Shown: positions 7,841 to 16,548, numbered from the stretch's first letter. The stretch: 64,000 bases of DNA from Asanoa iriomotensis (GCF_016862515.1 NZ_BONC01000017.1:1-64000), one strand, 5' to 3'. The notes: generated by a model from the letters alone, not told the origin. Translations and numbers: made by a program.

Positions 7841-9559
7841 TCAGTGCGAGTCGCGGGGCACCCGGTCACCGCTGCCGCCGACCAGGAAGTCGAGATCCGC
7901 GCCGGTTTCCGCGCCGCGGACGGTGTCCACGTAGAGCTTTTCCCAACCCCGGGTCGGCCGGGCCAGCGCCGCGACCATCGCCGCCGCGGGCTCGCGCGCC
8001 GCGAACTCGGCCGCGGGCACGTCCACGTCGATCCTCCGGGCCTCCACGTCCAGCACGATCGGGTCGCCGTCGCGGACCTTCGACAGCGGGCCGCCGGCCG
8101 CGCCCTCGGGGGCGACGTGCAGCACCACCGTGCCGTACGCGGTGCCGCTCATCCGCCCGTCGCAGACCCGCACCATGTCGCGGACGCCCTGTTGGAGCAG
8201 TTTGCGGGGGAGCGGCAGGTTGGCCACCTCCGGCATGCCGGGATAGCCCTTCGGGCCGCAGCCGCGCAGCACCAGCACGGAGGACGCGTCGACGTCCAGA
8301 TCCGGGTCGTCGATCCGGTGGTGCAGGTCCTCGACGGAGTCGAAGACCACCGCGCGCCCGCGGTGCTGGAGCAACTCGGGGGTCGCCGCCGCCGGCTTGA
8401 TGATCGCGCCGTCCGGCGCCAGGTCGCCGCGCAGTACCGCGATCCCCGCGTCCGCCATCAGCGGCTCCGCGCGCGGGCGGATCACCTCCGGGTCGTGGAT
8501 CACGCCGTCCGCGAGGTAGGCGCCCAGCGGCTGGCCGGTCACCGTCAGCGCCGAGAGGTCGAGGAGGTCCGAGATCTCCCGCAGCACCGCGGCGAGGCCC
8601 CCGGCCCGGTGGAAGTCCTCCATCAGGTGCCGCCCCGCCGGCTGCAGGTCGACCAGCAACGGAATCCCGTGCCCGGCCCGGTCGATCTCGTCGAGCGTCA
8701 GCGGCACACCCAGCCGACCCGCCAGAGCCAGCAGGTGTACGACGGCGTTGGTCGAACCACCCAGCGCGCCCAACGCGACGATCGCGTTGTGGAACGACGC
8801 CTTGGTGATCACCTGGCTGGGCCGCCGCCCGTCCTGGACCATCGACACCGCCAGCCGACCGGACTCGTGCGCCTGCGCCAGCAGCCGGCTGTCCGCCGCC
8901 GGCAGCCCGGCCGTGCCCGGCAGCGTCGTGCCCAACACCTCGGCGAGCAGGCCCATCGTGGAGGCCGTACCCATCGTGTTGCAATGGCCCTTGCTCCTGA
9001 TCATGGCCGACTGCGACGCCTGGAAGTCGCGGTTCGACAGCGTGCCGGCGCGGACCTCCTCGGACAGCCGCCACACGTCGGTGCCGCAACCCAGCGGCAC
9101 ACCCCGGAACGTGCCGGAGAGCATCGGGCCGCCGGGCACCACCAGCGCCGGAAGATCAACCGACGCGGCGCCCATCAGCAGTGACGGGATGGTCTTGTCG
9201 CAACCGCCGAGCAGCACCACGCCGTCGATCGGGTTGGCGCGGATCATCTCCTCGATGGCCATCGCGGCCATGTTGCGCCAGAGCATCGCGGTCGGCCGGA
9301 CCTGCGTCTCGCCGAGGGACACGACGGGCAGTTCCAGGGGTACGCCGCCCGCCTCCCAGACGCCGTTGGCCACGCTGCGGGCGACCTCGGTCAGGTGCAT
9401 GTTGCAGGGCGTGAGGTCCGAGGCCGTGTTGGCGATGGCGATCTGCGGCCGGCCGTCGAACGCCGAGTCCGGCGCGCCGCGGCGCATCCAGGCCCGGTGA
9501 ATGTAGGAGTTCCGGTCCTGGCCGGCATACCACGCGTCGGAGCGGAGGGGGGCAGGCAT
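7841..9559 (-). CDS. IlvD/Edd family dehydratase, sugar-acid dehydratase type (572 aa)
   Basis: Fe-S dehydratase removing water from a 2,3-dihydroxy acid. The cluster and Mg ligands are recognisable: C52 in LTPCNMH, C120-D-K in GGCDKT, and C193 in KGHCNTMG. The early RRGAPDSAFDGRPQIAIANT and the 572-residue length fit L-arabinonate/D-xylonate dehydratases better than biosynthetic IlvD. ATG 9559 is preceded at 7 nt by GATAAT, suggesting a leaderless start; ATG 9568 would add three residues. The divergent zinc dehydrogenase, only 40 bp away, supports a sugar-oxidation pathway. Confidence 0.85.
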   Translation of the reverse strand: MPAPLRSDAWYAGQDRNSYIHRAWMRRGAPDSAFDGRPQIAIANTASDLTPCNMHLTEVARSVANGVWEAGGVPLELPVVSLGETQVRPTAMLWRNMAAMAIEEMIRANPIDGVVLLGGCDKTIPSLLMGAASVDLPALVVPGGPMLSGTFRGVPLGCGTDVWRLSEEVRAGTLSNRDFQASQSAMIRSKGHCNTMGTASTMGLLAEVLGTTLPGTAGLPAADSRLLAQAHESGRLAVSMVQDGRRPSQVITKASFHNAIVALGALGGSTNAVVHLLALAGRLGVPLTLDEIDRAGHGIPLLVDLQPAGRHLMEDFHRAGGLAAVLREISDLLDLSALTVTGQPLGAYLADGVIHDPEVIRPRAEPLMADAGIAVLRGDLAPDGAIIKPAAATPELLQHRGRAVVFDSVEDLHHRIDDPDLDVDASSVLVLRGCGPKGYPGMPEVANLPLPRKLLQQGVRDMVRVCDGRMSGTAYGTVVLHVAPEGAAGGPLSKVRDGDPIVLDVEARRIDVDVPAAEFAAREPAAAMVAALARPTRGWEKLYVDTVRGAETGADLDFLVGGSGDRVPRDSH

Positions 9560-9599
9560 ACTGCCCATTATCAAGATTCGCCTGATCGGGTGGCAGGGG

Positions 9600-10622
9600 G
9601 TGGCCGTGCGCGCGTTCGTCGTCGTCGGGCCGGGCCGGGCGGAAATCCAGGACGTAGCGCCCCCGGTGCCCCGGCTCGGCGAGGTGATCGTCGATGTCGA
9701 GCGGGCCGGCGTGTGCGGCACGGACGCCGAGTTCTACTCGGGGCACATGGCCTACCTGCACAGCGGCGACGCCGCGTACCCGATCCGGATCGGTCATGAA
9801 TGGTGTGGCGTGGTCTCCGCGGTCGGCGCCGAGGTCGACCGCGAATGGCTCGGCCGGCGGGTCACCGGCGACACGATGCTCGGTTGCGGCAACTGCCTGC
9901 GGTGCCTGAGCGGGCGGCAGCACCTGTGCGCCGACCGCTTCGAGATCGGCATCCGCGGCGGCTGGCCCGGCGCGCTCGCGGAGCAACTCCCGGTGCCGGT
10001 GCGGGCGCTGCACCCGCTGCCGGACTCGGTCGACGCCACCCTCGGCGCCCTGGTCGAGCCCGGCGGCAACGCGCTGCGGGTCGTCGAGGCCGCGGCCGTC
10101 ACCGCGACGACCCGGCTCCTGGTGCTCGGCCCCGGCACGATCGGCCTGCTCACCGCCCAGATCGCCGCCGCCCGCGGCGCCGAGGTGCACCTGCTCGGCC
10201 GCGACGCGGCGTCGCTCGCCTTCGCCCGCGAGCTGGGCTTCGCACACACCTGGACCGCCGACGACCTCCCCGACGCGTGCGTCTTCGACGCGGTGGTCGA
10301 CGCGACCAACGCGACCGCGCTGCCGGGGTTCGCGGTGCGCCGGGTCGAGCCAGGCGGGCGGGTCGTCTACATCGGCATCGCCGAGGAGCCGTCGCTGGTC
10401 GACTCCCGCGAGCTCGTGCTCAAGGACGTGACCGCCGTCGGTGTGCTCAGCGCGTCGGGCGGCCTGTCAGGGACCATCGAGTTGTACGCGACCGGCGCCG
10501 TCGACCCCCGCCCGCTGGTCGCCGCGACGGTCGGGCTGGACGGCGCGGCCGAGGTGCTCGCCGGCCGGCGACCCGCCGAATGGGGCGCGGCACCAAAAGT
10601 TCATGTCGACCCTCGCCGGTGA
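9600..10622 (+). CDS. Zinc-dependent alcohol/polyol dehydrogenase (340 aa)
   Basis: MDR-family dehydrogenase. Catalytic zinc ligands C39 and H66-E67, structural zinc cysteines C96, C99, C102 and C110, and the Rossmann loop GPGTIG near residue 175 are all present. The pattern fits sugar or polyol dehydrogenases. It is transcribed away from the IlvD/Edd dehydratase, so both may act in oxidation of an aldose through an aldonic acid (inference). The GTG at 9600 is preceded by GCAGGGG; GTG 9606 is an equally plausible start two codons later. Confidence 0.85.
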   Translation: MAVRAFVVVGPGRAEIQDVAPPVPRLGEVIVDVERAGVCGTDAEFYSGHMAYLHSGDAAYPIRIGHEWCGVVSAVGAEVDREWLGRRVTGDTMLGCGNCLRCLSGRQHLCADRFEIGIRGGWPGALAEQLPVPVRALHPLPDSVDATLGALVEPGGNALRVVEAAAVTATTRLLVLGPGTIGLLTAQIAAARGAEVHLLGRDAASLAFARELGFAHTWTADDLPDACVFDAVVDATNATALPGFAVRRVEPGGRVVYIGIAEEPSLVDSRELVLKDVTAVGVLSASGGLSGTIELYATGAVDPRPLVAATVGLDGAAEVLAGRRPAEWGAAPKVHVDPRR

Positions 10623-10639
10623 TTCCCAGATTGCGGGGC

Positions 10640-10645
10640 TAGGGT
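10640..10645 (+). promoter_or_regulatory. -10 box TAGGGT for a leaderless start
   Basis: TAGGGT ends 7 nt before the GTG at 10653. An earlier in-frame GTG at 10644 overlaps this box, which argues for the later start. Confidence 0.5.
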
Positions 10646-10652
10646 GTGCGGC

Positions 10653-11123
10653 GTGGGTCGGGCCTTGCGGATCTTGCGACTCGCCGCCAAGCACTCCCTG
10701 ACCCGTTTCCTCGCCCTCGCGGCGCTGGGCTTCGGCTTCGATCTGGCGCTGCTGGCGGTCCTCGACGCGGTCACACCGCTGCCGGCGGCGGCGACGGTGA
10801 GCATCGCCTTCTGGGTGACGTACGCGCTGAACTTCGCGCTCAACCGGACGTTCGCGTTCCACGCCAACGGCCACGGCGTGCGCGGCCAGCTCGCCCGGTT
10901 CGCACCGCAGGTGCTGGGCGACTACTTGCTGACCCTGGTGGGTGTGACCGCCCTCGGCGCGCTCGGCGTCGGCCTGGTCCCGGCCCGCATCATCGCCGGC
11001 GGCACCAACCTGGTCTTCAACTACGTGCTGTACCGCTGGTGGACGTTCCGCCGCCGCCCCGACCCGGCCGCCGCGCCGACCTCCGAGCCGGAGCTCGCAC
11101 TGGCCGCGTCGGATCGGTCGTAA
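10653..11123 (+). CDS. GtrA-family membrane protein (156 aa)
   Basis: Four-helix membrane protein of the GtrA/DPMS1 type, usually involved in moving polyprenyl-phosphate-linked sugars across the membrane during cell-surface glycosylation. The family's FALNRTFAF and NFVLYRWWTF-like segments (here VFNYVLYRWWTFRRR) are clear, with four hydrophobic helices before a short acidic tail. The start was set by the leaderless-type box. The C-terminal coding region overlaps the convergent HEPN-type gene by 107 bp, which is unusual. Confidence 0.85.
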   Translation: MGRALRILRLAAKHSLTRFLALAALGFGFDLALLAVLDAVTPLPAAATVSIAFWVTYALNFALNRTFAFHANGHGVRGQLARFAPQVLGDYLLTLVGVTALGALGVGLVPARIIAGGTNLVFNYVLYRWWTFRRRPDPAAAPTSEPELALAASDRS

Positions 11124-11799
11124 CCCGCTCGAGCGGGAATTCCGGGAGCGCGTCCCAGACCACGGTCGCACCCAGGTCGGCCGCCACGGCGTCGCCGATG
11201 ACCCGGGCACCGTGGAGGTGGACGCGGGCGCAGGAGATCGCGCCGATCAGTCCGATCGCGTGCCGGCCGCCGGGCCGCGGCCGGAGCACGCTGCTCGCCG
11301 CGGTCGTGCCGCGCAGCGGGCCCGGCCAGACCTCGCTGCGCCAGCCGGAGACCAGACCGTGGGTGAGGCAGTGCCGCACCTGCATCCAGCCGTCGGCGCG
11401 CGCCTCGGCCTCGGCGAACGTGATGGTCTCGGTGGCCGGCCGCCCGCCGATGCCGGGGATGTTCCACACCCGCACCTCGGGCGCGTGGGCCAGCCGGGTC
11501 GCGCTGCCCGGAAACTCGCTCGCGCACTTGCGGCGGAAGTCGGCCACCGTCGGGTTGTTCGTCGACACCCGCTTCGCGATCTGGGCGAGCCCGTACCCGC
11601 GCTGGTGGAGCGCGGTGGCCAGGAAGTCCTCGACGAAGCCCTCGAAGGCGGAGATGACGCCGAGCACGATCGCCGGCGGCAGCGCCGAGTAGTTGCCGGC
11701 GTTGCCCGACGTGCGCGGATGGAGGCTCGCGAGCCGCCGCGGCACCTCCAGCGAGCGCGCGAAGCGGTCGATGCTGTCCTGGAGTGCGACCGGGAGCAT
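11017..11799 (-). CDS. HEPN-like protein, RiboL-PSP-HEPN type (260 aa)
   Basis: Hypothetical protein with an all-helical core resembling RiboL-PSP-HEPN domains: the helix VISAFEGFVEDFLATAL at about 48-65, and R142-x4-H147 (RHCLTH), the signature of HEPN ribonucleases. Nuclease activity is inferred from that motif alone. ATG 11799 has a GGGGAGA site at good spacing. The last 35 residues are Arg/Gly-rich and read antisense to the GtrA coding region, so the true functional end may be earlier. No antitoxin-like partner is adjacent. Confidence 0.6.
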   Translation of the reverse strand: MLPVALQDSIDRFARSLEVPRRLASLHPRTSGNAGNYSALPPAIVLGVISAFEGFVEDFLATALHQRGYGLAQIAKRVSTNNPTVADFRRKCASEFPGSATRLAHAPEVRVWNIPGIGGRPATETITFAEAEARADGWMQVRHCLTHGLVSGWRSEVWPGPLRGTTAASSVLRPRPGGRHAIGLIGAISCARVHLHGARVIGDAVAADLGATVVWDALPEFPLERVTTDPTRPVRAPARRSARRPGRGGGGTSTSGTARS

Positions 11800-11865
11800 C
11801 CGGCCATTCTCCCCGCCGGGCGCGGCGGCCACGCTCGTCCGTACCGCCGGATCAGAATGTCCGGT

Positions 11866-12669
11866 ATGGACCTGCAGCTGGCCGGCAAACGGGCCGTCGT
11901 CACCGGCGGCAGCCGAGGGATCGGCAACGCGATCGCCTGGGCGCTGGCCCGCGAGGGTTGCGACATCGGCCTGGTCGCCCGTCACCGCGAGGAGGTCGGT
12001 GGCGCGGCCCGGGAATTGCACGATGCGATTGGGGTACGGGTGGTGCCGCTGGTCGCCGACACGTCGTCCACAGAGGCCGTCGACGCGATGGTCACCGGCG
12101 CGATGGAGCTCCTGGGTGGCGTCGACGTCCTGGTCAACTGCGCGGCCCGCCCGGCGGGCGCCGGCACCGCGCCGCCGGTGCTCGACGACATCACGGACGA
12201 GCGCTTCCACGAGGAGATGAACACGAAGGTCATGGGTTACCTGCGCTGCGCCCGGGCGGTCGCCCCGCACATGCGCCGCGCGGGCTGGGGCCGGATCATC
12301 TCGATCTCGGGCCTCGCCGCCCGCCGCACCGGCGACACGATCGCCAGCATGCGCAACGTTGCGGTGGTCGCGATGACCCGCAACCTGGCAGAGGAGCTCG
12401 GCCCGTCGGGCATCAACGTGACGGCCGTGCACCCGTCGAGCCCGTTCACCCAACGAAGCCCGGCCATCATCCGCGCGGCGGCGGAACGCGAGGGCATCTC
12501 GGAGGACGAGGCCACCCGCAAGGTCCTGGCGGGCAACGCGCTGCACCGGGTGATCCACGCCGACGACATAGCCGCCCTGGTCACATTCCTGGCCTCACCC
12601 CTGTCAGTCGCGATCAACGGCGACGTCATAGCCGCCGGCGGCGGCGTAGGTCAATCGATCTACTACTAG
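11866..12669 (+). CDS. Short-chain dehydrogenase/reductase with altered active site (267 aa)
   Basis: Classical SDR fold: TGGSRGIG cofactor loop at 13-20, NCA at 91-93, active-site N119 and S148. The expected catalytic YxxxK is replaced: R163 stands where lysine should be and I159 where tyrosine should be. The rest (AMTRNLAEEL, then a C-terminal ING-AGGG motif) is normal. It may be a divergent SDR subgroup using other residues or a non-catalytic relative. ATG 11857 would add three residues. Confidence 0.8.
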   Translation: MDLQLAGKRAVVTGGSRGIGNAIAWALAREGCDIGLVARHREEVGGAARELHDAIGVRVVPLVADTSSTEAVDAMVTGAMELLGGVDVLVNCAARPAGAGTAPPVLDDITDERFHEEMNTKVMGYLRCARAVAPHMRRAGWGRIISISGLAARRTGDTIASMRNVAVVAMTRNLAEELGPSGINVTAVHPSSPFTQRSPAIIRAAAEREGISEDEATRKVLAGNALHRVIHADDIAALVTFLASPLSVAINGDVIAAGGGVGQSIYY

Positions 12670-13551
12670 GCGATCAATTCCAACTGTCGGTGGTCGCCGT
12701 TGGTGAGCAGTGGCGAGGCTTTCGACGCGTCATGGGTCCTGACGTGGGTTGCGGTGGCGGTGGCGCCGGCTCGCGGGTCGTCGCACCGTTGGTCGTGGAG
12801 GCTTTTCGCTTTCGTTCGCTGCTGTCCGATCGCCGTTGGTTTGGGTCGTCTGGAGGAACGCGTTCTGTCGGCCCCGGTCCGAGCCAGTGGGGGTGTTCGC
12901 GGCGGCGTGCCCGCCGTAGCCGTTGCGTGCGGGAGGACACCTCGGCCGGTGCTGGCCTTTGCCGCCGTGGTCGTTCGCGCGTCGCGTCGGTGCTTGCTCC
13001 TGGTCGGGCGTGCCGGAACCGAGGTGGCCGTTGGCAACGGCCGGTTCGTGATCGGATGCCAGCGGACCGGGACGCCGAGACGCTCGCGCGTGACCACGTG
13101 GGGCTGGTCGGGACGGTAGGACGCCCGGGGCGTGATCGTGTGCGGCTGGTCGTGTTCGGGCACGGCGTGTCGACCAGACCTGGTGCACAGGATCAGCGGT
13201 GCGGCTCTCGAGCTTCCCGACGAGCCACACATGATCATGGCCGGGGTGAACCCGCCCACGGCCCCGCGGCCCGTCCCTGATCCGGGGCGGCGGCGCTGGT
13301 GGATCGCGGATCGAACTTCCCGATCTGCCACCGGTCAGGCACATCTCGCACCACGCGCCCGGACGTTGGTGGACCATCCCCGATTCGTGGAGGCTTCAGC
13401 ACGGCGCGCGGTAGGACCCACCCCTTGGAACAGATCGGATCAGGGGCTGTCGTGAGTCCTGACCGGGCTGCGGCGGCCTTGTCCACGAGACAGACCCGCG
13501 GCCGCGGGCAGGAGCTGTTCCGGGCCTGGCCTGGCCCGTAGAGTCGTGGGT
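12670..13551. other. 882-bp stretch with no convincing gene
   Basis: Open frames exist on both strands, the longest on the minus strand (12666-13331), but their proteins are Arg/Thr/Pro-rich without hydrophobic or domain-like pattern and resemble translated noncoding DNA. The base composition looks more T-rich than the flanks, with recurrent CGTTGG and GGTCGT words. It could be a decayed gene or a horizontally acquired scrap; I cannot name a family. Confidence 0.5.
13539..13544 (+). promoter_or_regulatory. -10 box TAGAGT for a leaderless start
   Basis: TAGAGT lies 7 nt before the GTG at 13552; it favours this GTG over the in-frame GTG at 13546. Confidence 0.5.
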
Positions 13552-14139
13552 GTGACCGCCGAGCTTCCCTCGCAGCGCGACATTCGCATGTCCGACGCCG
13601 AGCGGGAGAGCGTGCTGGCGCGCCTCAACACGGCGGTCTCCGAGGGCCGGCTGACCATGGCCGAGTTCGAGGAGCGGGTCGACGGCGTGCTGCGTTCACG
13701 CACCTTCCGCGACGTGGAGCCGTTCCTGGCCGACCTGCCGCGCGTCGCCGTCGTCCCGGCGATGGAGGCCAAGGACGTGGTCGAGCTGCGCGGCCACGCC
13801 GGGCAGATCCGGCGGTCCGGGCGCTGGGCGGTGCCGCGGAAGCTGGTGGTGCGCGGCGTCGCCGGGATCGTCAAGCTCGACTTCCGCGAGGCCGTCTTCA
13901 GCCACCGCTTCGTCGAGGTCGAACTGTCCACACAGGGCGGCACCACCTTCATCGTCCTGCCCCGGGGCGCCACCGCCGACCTGGACAAGCTCCGCACGAC
14001 CGGCGGCTTCACCCTCTGCCGGGTCAACTCCTATCCCGACCCGGCCTCCACGGCACCGCACCTGGTGGTCACCGGCAGCAGTGCCGCCGGGACGCTGATC
14101 GTCCGCTACCCCCGCAAGCTCGGCCGCTGGACCTGGTGA
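13552..14139 (+). CDS. DUF1707 domain protein with LiaF-like C-terminus (195 aa)
   Basis: Residues about 8-60 form a DUF1707 domain (RMSDAERESVLARLNTAVSEGRL, then a TMAEFEERV segment), a common actinobacterial SHOCT-like module. The remaining part, rich in beta-strand pattern (KLVVRGVAGIVKLDFREAVF), resembles the LiaF/DUF2154 beta-repeat region that senses envelope stress; no transmembrane helix is visible. A regulatory or envelope-stress role is inference. The GTG of the next gene overlaps its stop. Confidence 0.82.
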   Translation: MTAELPSQRDIRMSDAERESVLARLNTAVSEGRLTMAEFEERVDGVLRSRTFRDVEPFLADLPRVAVVPAMEAKDVVELRGHAGQIRRSGRWAVPRKLVVRGVAGIVKLDFREAVFSHRFVEVELSTQGGTTFIVLPRGATADLDKLRTTGGFTLCRVNSYPDPASTAPHLVVTGSSAAGTLIVRYPRKLGRWTW

Positions 14140-14588
14140 CCGCACTCCCGCGCGGCGCCACCGGTTTCTGGGACGCCGCCGACGGCCCGCCTGCCCGCAC
14201 TGACGTCCGCGCCTTCCGTCAGGCCGTGCACATGGCCGCGCGCGAGGTGGCCGGTCGGGTCGAGGGCTTCGAGCCAGCCGGCGTGACACCGAACTTCCAC
14301 CTCACGGTCATCCGGACGGTCGACGACCGGATAGGCGTGGTCTGCCACGCGCTGCTGCCCTGGCTGGCGATCGCGCGGCCGCCGGACGGGTCCGTCGAGC
14401 CGCTGACGTTCCGGTCCGAACCGGCGCTCGCCGCCGCGTTGGGTTCGGTCCCGCCGTTCCGCGTGTTCGACCCGGTCACCCTCGCGACCCCGCTCGCACG
14501 CCTGGACCTCTCCACCCTCGACCGCGGTGAGCGGGAGGAGATCGGCCGCTGGAAGCCGGGAGAGTTGGTGTTCAACTGGTGGGACTGA
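14136..14588 (+). CDS. Hypothetical protein (150 aa)
   Basis: I do not recognise this protein. It begins by overlap with the DUF1707 gene (GTGA), so it is co-translated with it. The sequence looks globular and soluble, with FHLTVIRTVDDRIGVVCHALLPWLAIA as a likely strand-rich core and a C-terminal KPGELVFNWWD. No signal peptide, cysteine cluster or known motif is seen. The link to the DUF1707 protein suggests a shared role. Confidence 0.75.
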   Translation: MTALPRGATGFWDAADGPPARTDVRAFRQAVHMAAREVAGRVEGFEPAGVTPNFHLTVIRTVDDRIGVVCHALLPWLAIARPPDGSVEPLTFRSEPALAAALGSVPPFRVFDPVTLATPLARLDLSTLDRGEREEIGRWKPGELVFNWWD

Positions 14589-14602
14589 CCCTGGGGGTCA
14601 GG

Positions 14603-15463
14603 TCACGCCAACGCCAGCGCGGTGTCGAGTGCCTGTCCGGGCGGGCACGCCACGTCCGGCACCACCCCCGTGCCCTCCCAGTTCGCGCCGGTCACCGCGT
14701 CCACCACATGGGCGTGCGGCACATGGGCCAACACCGTTGGTGCGAGCCGGATCGGCAGGACGTGGTCCGCGGCGCCGGGGGTGGTCGAGCCGACCACCGT
14801 CACCCGTGCGTGGGCCTGGAGGTGGTAGGCGAGTGCCTCGCCCGACGAGAACGTGCCGGGACCGACCAGCACGTACGCGTCCTGGAGCAGCGCCGTGCCG
14901 CGCGGCCGCTCAGGCGTCCACCACGACCGCACCGATCCCCGGTCGACCACATCGGACAGTTTGACCGACCGGTCGCCGAGCAGCCACCCGGCGATCCACG
15001 CCACCGTTGCCGGCTCCCCGCCGCCGTTCCGGCGCAGGTCCAGCACCACCCGCCGCGCGCCGCGAAACAAGCCGAACGCCGCGTCCACATATGGCTGGGC
15101 GAGGCCGATCGGGTCCAGCCCGTCGATCCGCACCACCCCGGTGCCGCAGTCGAGCCGCGACACGCCCGACACGAACGCCGCGCGGCCGCGGATCACCTCA
15201 GGTGCCACCGGCGGCCACGAACCTGCCACGACGTCCGCCGGCGACGTGCCGTCCGGCTCGAAGATCAATGCCACGTGCCGCGAGAACGGCCACGCGGCTC
15301 GGGCGATCGCGTCGCAGTCCGCGGCCGTGACCGGCGCGCCGGAGCCGCCGAATCGGCCGCTCAGCTCCGCGACCAGCGCGTCCCGCCGATCATCGTCGGG
15401 CATCAGCTCCGACAGCCACCCCACGAGCCGTCCGACGACCGAACCAACGGTTGAAATGGTCAC
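14603..15463 (-). CDS. S41-family peptidase, tail-specific protease domain (286 aa)
   Basis: C-terminal-processing-peptidase-like serine hydrolase. The core shows GARRVVLDLRRNGGGE at about 135-150 and the nucleophile region GPGTFSSGEAL with S206 as likely catalytic serine. There is no PDZ domain and no signal peptide, so it resembles the short cytoplasmic S41 relatives with a helical N-terminal part. The GTG start has TACGGT 6 nt upstream and no ribosome-binding site. It is convergent with the hypothetical gene before it. Confidence 0.8.
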   Translation of the reverse strand: MTISTVGSVVGRLVGWLSELMPDDDRRDALVAELSGRFGGSGAPVTAADCDAIARAAWPFSRHVALIFEPDGTSPADVVAGSWPPVAPEVIRGRAAFVSGVSRLDCGTGVVRIDGLDPIGLAQPYVDAAFGLFRGARRVVLDLRRNGGGEPATVAWIAGWLLGDRSVKLSDVVDRGSVRSWWTPERPRGTALLQDAYVLVGPGTFSSGEALAYHLQAHARVTVVGSTTPGAADHVLPIRLAPTVLAHVPHAHVVDAVTGANWEGTGVVPDVACPPGQALDTALALA

Positions 15464-15469
15464 CCGCCG

Positions 15470-15475
15470 ACCGTA
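15470..15475 (-). promoter_or_regulatory. -10 box TACGGT for a leaderless start
   Basis: On the minus strand TACGGT lies 6 nt before the GTG of the S41 peptidase gene. Confidence 0.5.
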
Positions 15476-15603
15476 GGCGAACGGCGCGGGCCCGCGCCTA
15501 CGCCCAACGCGAACAGGGCGAACGCGGCATAATGTGACCTGGGTAACCGCCGTTCATAGCCGGCGGGGGCGTCTCGTCTCCTGTTGGAGAGGAAGGAGAC
15601 GTC

Positions 15604-16548
15604 ATGAAGATCTTCGTCGCCGGTGCGGCCGGCGCGATCGGCACCCCGCTCGTCGCCCAGCTCGTCGCCCGCGGCCACGAGGTGGTCGGCACGACCCGCA
15701 AACCCGACCGGACAGCCGCGCTGCGCCGGCTCGGTGCCGAACCGGTGATCATGGATGCGCTCGACCCCGACTCCGTCGCCGACGCGGTGGCCCGGGCCGA
15801 GCCTGAGGTGGTCGTGCACCAGCTCACCGCGCTCGGCGGCCCCGCGAGCTTTCGCAACGCGAAACGCATGGTCGCCGCGACCAACCGGCTCCGCACCGAG
15901 GGCACGGACCACCTGCTGGCCGCCGCCCGCGCCGCCGGTGTCCGCCGGTTCGTCGCGCAGAGCAACGGCGCCTGGATGCGGCGCGCCGGCGGCCCGGTCG
16001 CCGATGAGAGCGGCCTCCTCGAACCGCACCCGCCCAAAGGCGCCGAGCCGCTCGTCGGCGCGCTGCGCCACCTCGAGGACGCCGTGACCGGCATCGACTG
16101 GGCCGACGGCATCGCGATCCGGTACGGCGGCTTCTACGGACCCGGCACCGACTTCAGCGCCGACCCGGACGCGACGATCGCGAAGCTGATCCGCAAGCGC
16201 CGGGTCCCGGTCGTCGGCGGCGGCACGGGCGTGTGGTCGGTCGTACACGTCGACGATGCCGCGACCGCGACCGTCGCGATCATCGAGCGCGGCCGCCCGG
16301 GCATCTACCACGTCGGCGACGACGAGCCGGCGCCCGTACGCGAGCTGTTCCCGGCCCTGGCCCGGGCGCTCGGTGCCAAGCCGCCCCGCCGCGTGCCGGC
16401 CTGGCTCGTGCGACCCTTGGCGGGCGCGAGCGCCGTCGACATGATGACCCGGTCACGCGGGATCTCCAGCGAGAAGATCAAGAAAGAGCTGGGCTGGGCA
16501 CCGAGGTACGCGAGTTGGCGCACCGGCTTCGTTGAGGGAATGAGCTAG
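15604..16548 (+). CDS. NAD(P)-dependent epimerase/oxidoreductase, ECF41 partner (314 aa)
   Basis: Extended-SDR-like protein with the GAAGAIG cofactor loop at 7-13 and a C-terminal domain typical of NAD-dependent epimerase/dehydratases; the SDR tyrosine-lysine pair is not in canonical form (YGGFYGP region instead). The start has a strong GGAAGGAG site. The next gene begins immediately after the stop and encodes an ECF41 sigma factor. ECF41 genes are known to sit beside carboxymuconolactone decarboxylases, oxidoreductases or epimerases (COE) that they control, which this pair fits. Confidence 0.85.
   Translation: MKIFVAGAAGAIGTPLVAQLVARGHEVVGTTRKPDRTAALRRLGAEPVIMDALDPDSVADAVARAEPEVVVHQLTALGGPASFRNAKRMVAATNRLRTEGTDHLLAAARAAGVRRFVAQSNGAWMRRAGGPVADESGLLEPHPPKGAEPLVGALRHLEDAVTGIDWADGIAIRYGGFYGPGTDFSADPDATIAKLIRKRRVPVVGGGTGVWSVVHVDDAATATVAIIERGRPGIYHVGDDEPAPVRELFPALARALGAKPPRRVPAWLVRPLAGASAVDMMTRSRGISSEKIKKELGWAPRYASWRTGFVEGMS

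Noticed and set aside
7841-9559. Calling the dehydratase biosynthetic ilvD
   Set aside because: Its motifs fit the broader IlvD/Edd family but N-terminal wording, length and the divergent polyol-type dehydrogenase suit a sugar-acid enzyme better; no other branched-chain amino-acid genes are present.
12666-13331. Minus-strand open frame of 221 codons in the gene-free island
   Set aside because: Arg/Thr/Pro-rich translation without recognisable domain, and an equally long frame exists on the other strand; no support for a gene.
15534-15578. TGTGACC and two CGTC words upstream of 15604 as an ECF41 promoter
   Set aside because: The spacing between TGTGACC and the nearest CGTC is 29 nt, too long for a -35/-10 pair.
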